Assembly: GCF_000022025.1 (NCBI RefSeq) | Contig: NC_011886.1 | Location: 3,823,209-3,887,208 of the forward strand | DNA from: Pseudarthrobacter chlorophenolicus A6 | GTDB taxonomy: Bacteria; Actinomycetota; Actinomycetes; Actinomycetales; Micrococcaceae | Length of the DNA: 64,000 nucleotides | Direction: 5' to 3' | Shown: positions 1-8,005 of the stretch, in pieces | How positions within the stretch are numbered: the first letter of the stretch is position 1 | Layout of the letters: every line of letters starts with the position of its first letter | Made by a program: the position numbers and the translations under genes | Notes under the pieces: model-generated | Databases searched by the model: none | The model's input: only the letters and a program-made list of their open reading frames with translations | Told to the model about the DNA's origin: nothing

Positions 1-1
1 C

Positions 2-523
2 TACTTCGCCGCCCCCATCATCTACCTGCTGCTGGGCATCCTGCCCGTCACCAGCCTCAGCTGGGACTTCTTTATCCGGTTCATCCCGTTCATGGTGGTC
101 AACCAGCTGCTGTTCGCGGTGGCCGGCCGCGGCATTCCCACCTGGCGCGGCCAGCAGTACAGCCTCGCCCTGTTCCCAACCTGGATCAAAGCGTGTACGA
201 CGGCGGCCCGCAACGTGTGGTTCGGCCGTCCCCTGGGGTTCGCGGTGACGCCCAAGGCGCGCCAAAGCGGCGGACCCAGCTGGAGCCTGATCCAGCCCCA
301 GATCGTGGTGTCCATCCTGCTGGCCGTGGCCGCCGTCGTCGGAATTGTCCGCCTGGCCACCGGCCTGGCCGAACCGCTGGGCACCCTGGTCAACGTGGCC
401 TGGGTGATCTTCGACCTGGTGGTCATGAGCATCCTGGTCCGCGCCGTGCTCTACAAGGGCTTTGAGCCGCCCGCAGAATCCACAGAACCTGTAAATACAG
501 AGAGGAATCCCGATGGAGTTTAG
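2..523 (+). CDS. Membrane glycosyltransferase family 2, C-terminal part (truncated by window edge)
   Basis: The frame is open from base 2, so the N-terminal catalytic part lies outside the window. The visible 173 residues are the membrane portion: hydrophobic stretches near residues 1-15, 22-38, 98-118 and 125-147, with a loop containing GIPTWRGQQYSLALFP between them. This arrangement is typical of the C-terminal membrane bundle of cellulose-synthase-like processive glycosyltransferases, which make and export polysaccharide at the cytoplasmic membrane. The stop codon overlaps the start of the following STAS gene by 11 bases, so the two are translationally coupled. The exact polymer cannot be told, and another polytopic membrane protein is possible because the catalytic domain is not visible. 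Confidence 0.6.
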   Translation, partial: YFAAPIIYLLLGILPVTSLSWDFFIRFIPFMVVNQLLFAVAGRGIPTWRGQQYSLALFPTWIKACTTAARNVWFGRPLGFAVTPKARQSGGPSWSLIQPQIVVSILLAVAAVVGIVRLATGLAEPLGTLVNVAWVIFDLVVMSILVRAVLYKGFEPPAESTEPVNTERNPDGV

Positions 524-845
524 CTATGAGGTCAAGGACTCATACGCCGAGGTCAAGGCGGACGGGCGGCTGAACATGGTGTCCGCGCCCAAGCTCCGCG
601 AGTTCGTCACGGATGTGATTGCCGGCGGGTCCAACCGGATTGTGGTCAACCTGGAAAACACCGCCTTCATGGATTCGTCCGGGCTGGGCGCCCTGATCGG
701 TTGCCTGAAGGCTGCGCGGCAGGCCGGCGGGGACCTCCGGATCGCGGCGGTCCAGCCGCAGGTGAAGATGGTCCTGCAGCTCACCAGCATGGACAAGGTC
801 CTCACGGCCTACCCGTCGGTCGAAGAGGCGTTCAGCAATGACTGA
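513..845 (+). CDS. STAS-domain anti-sigma factor antagonist (RsbV/SpoIIAA-like)
   Basis: This 110-residue protein is a single STAS domain, the usual length for an anti-anti-sigma factor. The phosphorylation-site motif MDSSGLGALIG lies near residues 50-60, with the serine that a partner kinase would modify. Such proteins bind and sequester an anti-sigma kinase when unphosphorylated. A GAGG ribosome-binding site at 502-505 sits 7 bases before the ATG. The gene overlaps both neighbours: 11 bases with the glycosyltransferase and 8 bases with the kinase-like gene downstream, so the three form one operon. A partner-switching module fused to a polysaccharide synthase operon suggests control of the synthase or its expression; that link is inference. 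Confidence 0.85.
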   Translation: MEFSYEVKDSYAEVKADGRLNMVSAPKLREFVTDVIAGGSNRIVVNLENTAFMDSSGLGALIGCLKAARQAGGDLRIAAVQPQVKMVLQLTSMDKVLTAYPSVEEAFSND

Positions 846-1263
846 GGTGCTCGCCTCGCGCAGCTTCCGCGGGCTCGCCACCGAAGACGCCATCAACGAC
901 GTCCACAACGACATGGACAGCCTGTGGCTCGATGTGCCGTTCGTGAATGACATGGACCAGATGACGTTCACCACGGCGGTGATCGAGTCAGCGTCCAACA
1001 TTGTCCAGCACGCCGAACCGGCGGCCGCGGATCCCGTGGAACTGGGCGTGGACATCACTGTGGAGCCGCTGCTGCTCCAGGCCCGCGTCAGCGCCTACAA
1101 CGCCAAGCCGCCCTTTGGACCCATGGAACCGGCAACGCCGGGCGAGGACGCCGAGTCTGGCCGCGGGCTCGCCCTGATCCAGGCCCTGGTGACCACGGTG
1201 ACGTTCGAACGGCAGGACGGCACCAGCACCTGGGTGCTGTCCAGGACGTCTTCCCAGGACTGA
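838..1263 (+). CDS. Anti-sigma regulatory factor, RsbW-like ATPase/kinase
   Basis: This 141-residue protein has the features of a GHKL (HATPase_c) anti-sigma kinase: an N-box-like segment (TAVIESASNIVQHAEP) near residues 42-57, a central acidic strand region, and a glycine-rich segment with ESGRGLALIQAL near residues 104-115, which matches the ATP-lid G-box. RsbW/SpoIIAB proteins bind sigma factors and phosphorylate the STAS partner. The gene overlaps the STAS gene by 8 bases, which supports the pairing. No sigma factor is adjacent, so the pair may act on a distant sigma factor or directly on the glycosyltransferase system. It ends at an inverted repeat shared with the convergent histidine kinase. 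Confidence 0.8.
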   Translation: MTEVLASRSFRGLATEDAINDVHNDMDSLWLDVPFVNDMDQMTFTTAVIESASNIVQHAEPAAADPVELGVDITVEPLLLQARVSAYNAKPPFGPMEPATPGEDAESGRGLALIQALVTTVTFERQDGTSTWVLSRTSSQD

Positions 1264-1274
1264 CTTTCCGCCGG

Positions 1275-1316
1275 GTGGTTGAGCTTGCCGGAACCGGGTT
1301 TCGGCAAGCTCAGCCA
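1275..1316. terminator. Bidirectional hairpin, member of a dispersed inverted repeat
   Basis: A 16-base stem (GTGGTTGAGCTTGCCG with its complement, one G-T type mismatch) encloses a loop with AACCGGGTTT. It lies between the convergent anti-sigma and histidine kinase genes and closely resembles the repeat at 50797-50844. It has no strong T-run, so termination is inferred from position and structure. Confidence 0.65.
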
Positions 1317-1321
1317 CACCG

Positions 1322-2560
1322 CTAAACCTGGTGCTGCCCCTTCGCGGGGAACAGCACGGAGACGGTGGCTCCGCCGCCGGGAGTTTCACTGATGCCCAGT
1401 TCACCTCCGTGCGACTGGGCAATCCGCTGGCACGTCGCCAGGCCCAGCCCCGTACCCGGCCCGTCGCCTGGCCGGTGGAGCCGGACCAGCGGTTCAACCG
1501 CCCGTACGCGGTCGGCCGGGCTGATGCCCTTGCCGTTGTCTGCCACATGGACGGTGACGCCGCGGGGGCAGGTGGTGGCGGTGATGGCTACTTCCAGCGC
1601 GCGCCCGGGCTCCCGATAGTTCAGCGAGTTGGCCAGCAGGTTCTGGACCAGGGTGCGCAGCTGTTGGCGGTCCGCGGTGAGTTCGGCGTCCTCGCAGAGG
1701 AAACCGCTGCCCAGCCCCAGGTCCACTCCGAGGTCCTGGGCAGCTTCTGCCGTGACGGCCAGCAGGGACACCCGTTCAAGGTGCAGCTCCCCATCCGCGC
1801 GGGCATAGTTGAGCACGTCCTCGAGGGTTCCCAGCATGCGCCGTCCGCCGGTGCCAATAAGCCCCAGGTACTCGGCCGCCGGGTTGTCCGGGGCCAGGTC
1901 GGGATCGTCCTCGGCGAGCTCCACGTACCCCAGGATGGTGGTCAGCGGGGCGCGGAGGTCATGGCTGACGCGGCCGGCGAATTCGGAGAGCATGGCGTTG
2001 CTGCGGCGCAGCTCCACCAGGGCATGGTCAAGCTGGAGCGTCCGGTGCTGGAGTTCAAGGAGCTCCACCACCTGCAGGGCCAGCACCTCCACCAGGTCTA
2101 TCTGCTCCGGGGTGGGGAGTTCGGGCTGGTCGGAAAAGACGCACAGCGAGCCCAACACCAGGCCCTTAGACGTGCGCAACGGGACAGAGGCATAGAAGCG
2201 GACGTTTGCGATTTCCCCAGTGACGAAAGGGTTGGCGGCGAAGCGGGGGTCCAGGGAGGCGTCCCGCACCACCGTGGTTCCGGGGTCCAGGAACACGGAA
2301 GCGCACATGGAGTCCTCGCGCGAGCAGATGCCTGCCTCAGTCCCCGACGCCGCTATCTGAAGCTGCTGCTCCGCCGTGATGATGTTGACGACGCCATAAG
2401 GCACCCCGCACAGTGAGGCCGCCACGCGCACCAGGTTGTCGAGTGCGTCCTGCGCCTGGCGGTCAATGAGAACGGGGATAGTCCCCTCGTGTGCCGGCAG
2501 TAATCCGTATTCCTGCAGGTCAAGATTGCGTCCGGCATCCTGATCGGTCAGCGTCTGCAT
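1322..2560 (-). CDS. GAF-domain sensor histidine kinase
   Basis: This protein of 412 residues has an N-terminal GAF domain (about residues 35-170), then a HisKA domain with the H-box SHDLRAPLTTILGY, and a HATPase_c domain with an N-box (NLLANSLNY), G1 box (DNGKGI) and G2 box (GTGLGLA). There is no transmembrane segment, so it is a cytoplasmic sensor whose ligand enters the cell or is light, redox or a small molecule bound by GAF. I chose the ATG at 2560, which is preceded by GGACGGGG; a TTG at 2605 in the same frame would add 15 residues but has a poorly placed ribosome-binding site. No response regulator is adjacent, so it is an orphan kinase here. Confidence 0.85.
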   Translation of the reverse strand: MQTLTDQDAGRNLDLQEYGLLPAHEGTIPVLIDRQAQDALDNLVRVAASLCGVPYGVVNIITAEQQLQIAASGTEAGICSREDSMCASVFLDPGTTVVRDASLDPRFAANPFVTGEIANVRFYASVPLRTSKGLVLGSLCVFSDQPELPTPEQIDLVEVLALQVVELLELQHRTLQLDHALVELRRSNAMLSEFAGRVSHDLRAPLTTILGYVELAEDDPDLAPDNPAAEYLGLIGTGGRRMLGTLEDVLNYARADGELHLERVSLLAVTAEAAQDLGVDLGLGSGFLCEDAELTADRQQLRTLVQNLLANSLNYREPGRALEVAITATTCPRGVTVHVADNGKGISPADRVRAVEPLVRLHRPGDGPGTGLGLATCQRIAQSHGGELGISETPGGGATVSVLFPAKGQHQV

Positions 2561-2663
2561 AGCGCCCCGTCCATCTTCTGTTGACTCCCCAGTCTGTGTC
2601 AGCAAGCCTTTGAAGGGCCTTTCCGTGATGATACCGGGAAGGCAGCGGTGGTGTTGTAGTCTC

Positions 2664-2692
2664 TTGACACCACACCCTCCCTGCCCTTAGAT
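2664..2692 (+). promoter_or_regulatory. Probable promoter of uraD-uraH
   Basis: A perfect -35 box TTGACA (2664-2669) is followed after 17 bases by TTAGAT (2687-2692) as the -10 box. It points to uraD, and the palindrome at 2714-2730 would lie just after the transcription start. Confidence 0.6.
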
Positions 2693-2713
2693 ATTACGTA
2701 TGCTGAAATAACA

Positions 2714-2730
2714 GTTCCATGATGCGGAAC
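2714..2730. promoter_or_regulatory. Palindromic operator candidate GTTCC-N7-GGAAC
   Basis: The 17-base site has perfect 5-base arms GTTCC and GGAAC around ATGATGC. It lies just downstream of the predicted uraD promoter. IclR-family regulators of purine and aromatic catabolism often bind palindromes with TTCC/GGAA arms, and an IclR gene follows uraH, so this is a reasonable candidate for its site. The pairing is inferred. Confidence 0.5.
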
Positions 2731-2836
2731 CCTCGTTGGCTTGCCCCGGCTGGCCACGCACGGGGGCGCCGGGCAGTCCGGCCTCCGCATAGCCGTCACC
2801 ATGGATGCCAGCATTGTTACCGAGGAACCAGCCAGC

Positions 2837-3334
2837 ATGAAGCTTGCCGAATTCAACAGTGCGGACGCCTCCTCCGCCACCCACACCCTCAAACCCTGCA
2901 TCGACGTCACCCGCTGGGTGGATGCCATCACCGCGGCCAGGCCGTTCCAGAGCAGGGAAGCGCTTTTGGCGTTCGCGTCCGGAGCGGCCAACCCCTTCAC
3001 TCCTGCCGAGGTCGAGGCCGCCATGGCCCACCACCCCAGGATCGGGGAACGTCCGACGGCGGGCACCGCCGAGGCGTCCATGTCCCGCTCCGAGCAGGCC
3101 GGGGTGGATCCTGCGGACGCCGCGGCAGCAGAGGCGCTGGCCCGCGGCAACCGTGAGTATGAGGAAAAATTCGGCCGGGTGTTCCTTATTCGCGCCGCCG
3201 GCCGTACCGCGCCGGAAATCCTGCAGTCCCTCAACAGCCGTCTCACCAACACCCCCGCAGAGGAAGACACCATCGTGGCCCAGCAGCTGCGCGAAATCGC
3301 CGTACTCCGGCTCGAAGGACTGATCACCGAATGA
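2837..3334 (+). CDS. uraD: OHCU decarboxylase (ureide pathway)
   Basis: The product of 165 residues matches 2-oxo-4-hydroxy-4-carboxy-5-ureidoimidazoline decarboxylase, the last step from urate to (S)-allantoin. The motif HHPRIGER (near residues 60-67) carries the catalytic histidine typical of the family, and the length is normal. The ATG at 2837 is preceded by GAGGA at 2822-2826; in-frame upstream starts at 2741 and 2801 lack a ribosome-binding site. The stop overlaps the uraH start (ATGA), so the two are coupled. A uricase gene is not present in the window, so the pathway is only partly represented here. Confidence 0.9.
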   Translation: MKLAEFNSADASSATHTLKPCIDVTRWVDAITAARPFQSREALLAFASGAANPFTPAEVEAAMAHHPRIGERPTAGTAEASMSRSEQAGVDPADAAAAEALARGNREYEEKFGRVFLIRAAGRTAPEILQSLNSRLTNTPAEEDTIVAQQLREIAVLRLEGLITE

Positions 3335-3669
3335 CCGTCTCCCACGTCACCACCCATATCCTCGACACAGGCGCCGGGCGCCCGGCGGCGGGAGTCGCCG
3401 TCGTCCTTTCACGGAACGACGCCGGCACCTGGCGTGAGCTCGCCACTTCCACTACCGATGCGGACGGCAGGGCCAAGGACCTAGGCCCCGAGCAGCTGGA
3501 ACCGGGCCACTACAAGCTGCACTTTGCCACCGGCACGTATTACGCCGGACTTCAGACCGCCACATTCTTCCCCGAAGTGGACCTGGTTTTCGAAGTATCA
3601 GGCCCCGAGCACTACCACGTCCCGCTGCTGCTGAGCCCGTTCGCCTACTCCACGTACCGGGGCAGCTAG
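3331..3669 (+). CDS. uraH: 5-hydroxyisourate hydrolase
   Basis: This 112-residue transthyretin-like protein begins with the conserved THILDTGAGRPA region, containing the active-site histidine, and ends with the family signature YRGS. It hydrolyses 5-hydroxyisourate made by uricase to OHCU, the substrate of UraD, so its position directly after uraD, with a 4-base overlap, fits. HIUases are homotetramers that act in the cytoplasm. Nothing is unusual about its length or composition. Confidence 0.93.
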   Translation: MTVSHVTTHILDTGAGRPAAGVAVVLSRNDAGTWRELATSTTDADGRAKDLGPEQLEPGHYKLHFATGTYYAGLQTATFFPEVDLVFEVSGPEHYHVPLLLSPFAYSTYRGS

Positions 3670-3826
3670 GACCCGCCCCGCTGCACCCTCGGCACAGTGC
3701 CGCGGGCGGCCTGCCGGGCTCCGTGTCATGCCGGTCACAAATCCCGGCATAGGATCGAATGGAGTAACCGACCAGCGCTTGCGGCCCGCCGGCACGCAAG
3801 CGGCAGCGACGACGTGGGAGCGCCTG

Positions 3827-4636
3827 ATGGCTTCGAACAACCACCCCGAACCCGACGCGGACGCAGAAAGCGGCCCGTCCGGCGGGGTGCAGTCCGTGGA
3901 GCGCGCCCTCGCGGTCCTGGAGATCCTGGCTCGCGAAGGCCAGGCCGGAGTCAGTGAAATTGCCGAGGAAATGGGCATCCACAAATCCACGGTGTCCCGG
4001 CTGATGGGCTCCCTGGTGAGCCGGGACATGGTCCAGCAGAACAGCGACCGCGGAAAGTACCAGCTGGGGTTCGGCATCCTCCGCCTCGCCAGCGTCATCC
4101 CCGGCCGTCTGAGCCTGGTCCACGAGGCGCGGCCGGTCCTGGAGGGCCTCGCGGCCGAATTCAAGGAAACGGTCAACCTTGCCGTGCTGCGCTCCAACTA
4201 CGCGGTCAACGTGGACCAGGCCATGGGACCGTCCACGCTTGCCACCTACGACTGGGTGGGCAGCCTGACCCCGCTGCACGCAACCTCCAGCGGAAAGATC
4301 CTCCTGGCCGCACTGGCTACGGACGAACGCGACAGGATCCTGAAGGAGACCGGCCTGCCGGCCCGCACCTCCCGCACCATCACCAACCGGCAGGAACTGG
4401 ATCGCCAGCTGCTGGAAGCCGGCAGCAGGGGTTACGCGGTGGTCCGCGAAGAGTTCGAGATCGGCCTGAACGCCATAGCGGTGCCGGTGCTAAACCACCA
4501 GGGCAACGTGGTGGGGTCCATCAGCATTTCCGGCCCGGCCTTCCGCTTCGACCCCGAGAAGATCCCGGGCCTGGTGGAGGCACTCCAGGAAGCCGGACTC
4601 CAGATCAGCGCCAACATGGGATACTCCCGGCGCTAA
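3827..4636 (+). CDS. IclR-family transcriptional regulator
   Basis: The 269-residue protein has an N-terminal winged helix (residues about 20-80), with ISEIAEEMGIHKSTVSRLMG as the recognition region, and a C-terminal IclR effector domain that includes LTPLHATSSGKILLAAL. The ATG at 3827 follows GTGGGAG with 6-base spacing; the frame is open further upstream but has no better start. It follows uraDH in the same direction and precedes a BCCT transporter. Two candidate target motifs lie near it: the GTTCC-N7-GGAAC palindrome before uraD and the tandem GTTGM-N5-SCGAA boxes before the BCCT gene. Which of the two it binds cannot be decided from sequence. Confidence 0.9.
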   Translation: MASNNHPEPDADAESGPSGGVQSVERALAVLEILAREGQAGVSEIAEEMGIHKSTVSRLMGSLVSRDMVQQNSDRGKYQLGFGILRLASVIPGRLSLVHEARPVLEGLAAEFKETVNLAVLRSNYAVNVDQAMGPSTLATYDWVGSLTPLHATSSGKILLAALATDERDRILKETGLPARTSRTITNRQELDRQLLEAGSRGYAVVREEFEIGLNAIAVPVLNHQGNVVGSISISGPAFRFDPEKIPGLVEALQEAGLQISANMGYSRR

Positions 4637-4650
4637 ACCCCCAACAATGG

Positions 4651-4681
4651 CCCCGGTCCGCATGGACCGGGGCTTTTTGTT
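4651..4681 (+). terminator. Intrinsic terminator after the IclR gene
   Basis: A perfect 9-base stem CCCCGGTCC / GGACCGGGG with the loop GCAT is followed by CTTTTTGTT. It ends the uraDH-IclR unit. Confidence 0.92.
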
Positions 4682-4803
4682 GCGTGAGTTCCTACCGCGT
4701 TAAACGCTTCCTGCGCAACCGTAGCCGCAGTATGCAACAATCTGATTTCGCTTTCCTCACTGTCAAGCTGTCCGGTCTTGTTGCCCCGGCATCAGGAAAT
4801 ACC

Positions 4804-4866
4804 TTGACTTTGAATGTGGCGTAGCGCACTCTGTTGCCTAACGCGAATACTGTTGACCCTTGCGAA
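4804..4866 (+). promoter_or_regulatory. Composite promoter/operator of the BCCT transporter (copy 1 of 3)
   Basis: TTGACT (4804-4809) is followed at fixed offsets by TGTGG-N6-GCAC (4815-4829) and two direct boxes, GTTGC-N5-GCGAA (4833-4847) and GTTGA-N5-GCGAA (4852-4866), exactly 19 bases apart. The same arrangement recurs at 16551 and 18315. The rest of the 500-base gap up to 5135 shows no gene; it is probably a long leader. Confidence 0.7.
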
Positions 4867-5134
4867 ACACTCCCCAGGTGCTTTACCCGTCCGCCATCCC
4901 GGTCCGTCGGAATCTTCCAGCCGCCGCGACCCATACCAGAGGTAACTCCATGCACCACGCCTGCCGACGTCGGGAAGAGACCGCCGGCAAGCACCTGCCT
5001 TAAAACAGCTACGCACCATCTACGGCGACATCATGGCCTTCAACTCCGGCGAAGTCCCCCAAGCTTCGATCCGGTGGACGCGCCAGGCCCTGCCACTGCG
5101 CATGTCCATGACCGCCGAGCAAAGGATCCAGCTC

Positions 5135-7117
5135 ATGGCTATCAATAGTGAATTAACCACCCCTAAACCCGGGCGTCCCGAGGACGACCAGGACAGCATC
5201 CCCGCGAAGGCTGCCGCCGCCCCGGGCGGCCCCTCGCCGGACACCCCCGGCCCCACCGGAGAGGGCTCCTTCACCGAGCCCCTCCCGGACACCGAAGAGT
5301 ACGACCAGATCCTCGAGGAACTGCGCCAGACCAAGACAGAACATGCGGTGTCCCAGCGCCGCAACCGCAAGCTCACCCTGGACAAGGTAACTTTCGGAAT
5401 CACGGGCGCCATTGCCGTCGCCTTCGTGCTCTGGGGTTTCCTCGGCAAGGACAGCCTGGCCGCCACCTCCAAGGACGCCCTCGACTGGGTCATGGAGTAC
5501 ACGGGCTGGCTCTTCATGGTCCTCGCCTCCCTGTTCGTCGTCTTCGTCCTGTGGCTGGCCATGGGGAAGTTCGGCAACATCCCCCTCGGCAAGGACGGCG
5601 AAAAGCCCGAATTCCGCACCGTGTCCTGGATCGCCATGATGTTCGCGGCCGGCATGGGCATCGGCCTGATGTTCTACGGCGTGGCGGAACCGCTGTACCA
5701 CTACATCTCACCGCCGCCCGGAACGGTTGACGGCCGCACCCCCGCCGCCATCCAAACCGCCATGGCCACCTCCATCTTCCACTGGACCCTCCACCCGTGG
5801 GCCATGTACGCCGTGGTGGGCATCGCGATGGCCTACGGCACCTACCGCCTGGGCCGCAAGCAGCTGATCTCCGCTGCATTCACCTCGCTGTTCGGCATCC
5901 GGACCGTCGAGGGACCGGTGGGCAAGTTCATCAACATCCTGGCCATCTTCGCCACGCTGTTCGGCACTGCGGCATCCCTGGGCCTCGGCGCCCTGCAGAT
6001 CGGCAGCGGGCTCACCTCGAACGGCTGGGTGGGCGAAGTGGGCACTCCCGCCCTCGTGGCCATCGTTGCCATCCTGACCGCGTGCTTCGTGGCATCCGCC
6101 GTCTCCGGCATCAGCCGCGGCATCCAGTGGCTGTCCAACATCAACATGGTCCTGGCCGTAGTCCTCGCGGTTATCGTGTTCGTCGCCGGCCCCACCCTGT
6201 TCATCCTCAACCTCATCCCCTCCGCAGTGGGCGACTACGCCCGCGACCTGGCGGAGATGTCCTCCCGCACCGAGGCCGTGGGAGACGAGGCCCTGCGTAC
6301 CTGGATGTCCAGCTGGACCATCTTCTACTGGGCCTGGTGGATCTCCTGGACGCCCTTCGTCGGCATGTTCATCGCCCGCATCAGCCGCGGCCGCACCATC
6401 CGGCAGTTCGTCACCGGCGTCCTGTTGGTTCCCAGCGTTGTCAGCGTGATCTGGTTCGGCATCTTCGGCGGGGCAGCATTCGATGTGCAGCAGAAAGCTG
6501 ACGAGGCAGGACAGCCCGGCCTGATGACCGTTACCGACGGCGTGGCTTCGATCGACTTTGACGGTGCGCTGTTCAACCTGGTCAAGAACCTCTCCATGCC
6601 GGAGTGGCTGACGGCAGCCGTGATCGTCCTGGCGATGGTCCTCGTAGCCATCTTCTTCATCACCGGCGCGGATTCGGCATCGCTGATCATGTCATCGCTC
6701 AGCTCCAACGGAGCGTCCGAGCCCAAGCGCGGACTGGTCATCTTCTGGGGCGCCCTTACCGGCGCCGTGGCCGCGGTGATGCTTCTGGCCGGTGGCGATG
6801 AGCCCTCCGAAGCGCTGTCCGGCCTGCAACGGATCACCATTGTGGCGGCGCTGCCGTTCGTCGTGGTCATGCTGCTGCTGTGCTTCGCCCTCGCGAAGGA
6901 CCTGCGGCGGGACCCGCTGTCGCTGCGCCGCCGCCTTGCGACGTCCGTCGTCGAACGCGCCATCCGTACCGGCGTCGAGCAGCACGGCGGCGTTCAGTTC
7001 GACCTGGTGACCAGGCACGAACACAGCGACAAGTGCGCGGAAGGGGACTCCTGCCCCGGTTCCGGCTCCAGCCCTGCCTCCAGCGCGGAAGCCAGCGCGG
7101 AGGCCAGCAAGAACTAG
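5135..7117 (+). CDS. BCCT-family betaine/choline/carnitine transporter
   Basis: This 660-residue membrane protein has the BCCT core of 12 membrane segments (about residues 80-610), with the family tryptophan motif FYWAWWISWTPFVGMFIA around residues 390-407 followed by RISRGRTIRQF. BCCT proteins import quaternary ammonium compounds with sodium or protons. The ATG at 5135 has AAAGGA at 5121-5126; an in-frame ATG at 5033 has no ribosome-binding site. The N-terminus (about 75 residues) is long and proline-rich, and the C-terminus ends in a short His/Cys/Ser-rich tail, which in this family can be an osmosensing extension. Its promoter is shared in design with the MFS transporter and second dimethylglycine-oxidase-like gene, which points to betaine or dimethylglycine as substrate. 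Confidence 0.92.
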   Translation: MAINSELTTPKPGRPEDDQDSIPAKAAAAPGGPSPDTPGPTGEGSFTEPLPDTEEYDQILEELRQTKTEHAVSQRRNRKLTLDKVTFGITGAIAVAFVLWGFLGKDSLAATSKDALDWVMEYTGWLFMVLASLFVVFVLWLAMGKFGNIPLGKDGEKPEFRTVSWIAMMFAAGMGIGLMFYGVAEPLYHYISPPPGTVDGRTPAAIQTAMATSIFHWTLHPWAMYAVVGIAMAYGTYRLGRKQLISAAFTSLFGIRTVEGPVGKFINILAIFATLFGTAASLGLGALQIGSGLTSNGWVGEVGTPALVAIVAILTACFVASAVSGISRGIQWLSNINMVLAVVLAVIVFVAGPTLFILNLIPSAVGDYARDLAEMSSRTEAVGDEALRTWMSSWTIFYWAWWISWTPFVGMFIARISRGRTIRQFVTGVLLVPSVVSVIWFGIFGGAAFDVQQKADEAGQPGLMTVTDGVASIDFDGALFNLVKNLSMPEWLTAAVIVLAMVLVAIFFITGADSASLIMSSLSSNGASEPKRGLVIFWGALTGAVAAVMLLAGGDEPSEALSGLQRITIVAALPFVVVMLLLCFALAKDLRRDPLSLRRRLATSVVERAIRTGVEQHGGVQFDLVTRHEHSDKCAEGDSCPGSGSSPASSAEASAEASKN

Positions 7118-7134
7118 GCAACCCTCGCAACAGA

Positions 7135-7178
7135 AAGGTCCGGCCCGGGTGGATTTCCACCGGGGCCGGACCTTTGTT
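7135..7178 (+). terminator. Intrinsic terminator after the BCCT gene
   Basis: A long stem, AAAGGTCCGGCCC pairing with GGGCCGGACCTTT, also includes an inner GGTGG/CCACC pair, and is followed by GTTGG. It lies 18 bases after the stop codon. Confidence 0.85.
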
Positions 7179-7229
7179 GGTTTCCGGACTCTTTCAGGCC
7201 GGGACCAGGCTGTCCTGCGGTTGCGCCGC

Positions 7230-7681
7230 GCTGGCCGCCCTCCCGCCGTCGTGCGCCACAGAGACGCGTCCGACGGCGGCAAGCACCTCACCGAAGAAAT
7301 GATCCGGATCGAGCCGGGGGAGTTCCTCGGCGAGGCAATCGCGCAGGCCGCGGCGGGGAGGGAGATCCGCTGGGCGGGCTGCACGCTGCGGGAGAGTTCG
7401 GCTGCCGGCTAAGCGGCGTAGACGTCCAGTTCCTTGAGCCGTCCCTCAACGGCAAGGCGCTGCCCGGCGAGGTGGCCGTGGCCGCGCGTGCCATCGTGCG
7501 GGGACTCCTGCTGACCATGATGGAGCAGCCGGAGGTGCGGCGGGTCCCCACGCGGTGGGATTGCGACGGCGAGAACCTGCTGGTCAGCGTCCGGGATGAC
7601 GGCAACGGCGCACTGTCCACCGCCCGCCATAGGCCGTGCGGTAGGCGGGCAGGGCTGCGCTGCAGCCTCGGTACCCGCTAG
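7230..7681 (+). pseudogene. Possible broken gene, remnant of an ATPase-domain regulatory protein
   Basis: No intact gene fills this stretch, but two forward frames carry protein-like sequence in succession. One frame gives TEEMIRIEPGEFLGEAIAQA (about 7291-7350). From about 7380 a different frame gives VDVQFLEPSLNGKALPGEV and then RAIVRGLLLTMMEQPEVRRV and ENLLVSVRDDGNG, which resembles the nucleotide-binding part of a histidine-kinase-like ATPase. The change of frame near 7360-7400 suggests a frameshift, and the start and end look degraded. The family is a guess from the DDGNG box, and I cannot exclude chance open frames in GC-rich DNA. Confidence 0.35.
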
Positions 7682-7953
7682 ACCCACATCTGGTAGCCAG
7701 TGCCCTTATCGAAAAGGCGGCGGGTATCTGCGCCGGCGCCGGCAAGCCACAGGACCGAATCGTCGTCCGCGGCCTGGTCCACCACTCCCGTTGCCACATG
7801 CTCCCCGAGCAACCACACCTCCACGGTATGCCCGGGCAGGCGGGCCCAGTCGGCCCGGGCTCCCTGCACCGGCACGCTTTTGCCGCGGCCGTTCAGCCTC
7901 GCCTCGAGGGTGCTGCTTCCGGCATCTGCGACGGCCTGCACGCTGGGGTTCAT
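7678..7953 (-). CDS. Small protein of unknown function under a probable GntR operator
   Basis: This 91-residue protein is not recognised. It is acidic to neutral, has no membrane segment or signal peptide, and looks like a small beta-rich domain (alternating hydrophobic stretches such as HTVEVWLLGEHVATGVV in the middle). The ATG at 7953 follows GGAGGAAGAG, an excellent ribosome-binding site. A perfect palindrome TTGATATATCAA lies about 53 bases upstream of the start, the same motif found before purU, moeA and the mycothiol dehydrogenase, so it probably belongs to the same one-carbon regulon. The function is unknown. Confidence 0.7.
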   Translation of the reverse strand: MNPSVQAVADAGSSTLEARLNGRGKSVPVQGARADWARLPGHTVEVWLLGEHVATGVVDQAADDDSVLWLAGAGADTRRLFDKGTGYQMWV

Positions 7954-8005
7954 CTCTTCCTCCGGATAGTCTGGTCAACCCTCACGGGCCCGCATTGATA
8001 TTTTT

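Noticed and set aside
5033..5134. An earlier in-frame start for the BCCT gene
   Set aside because: ATG 5033 has no ribosome-binding site, while ATG 5135 has AAAGGA at the right distance.
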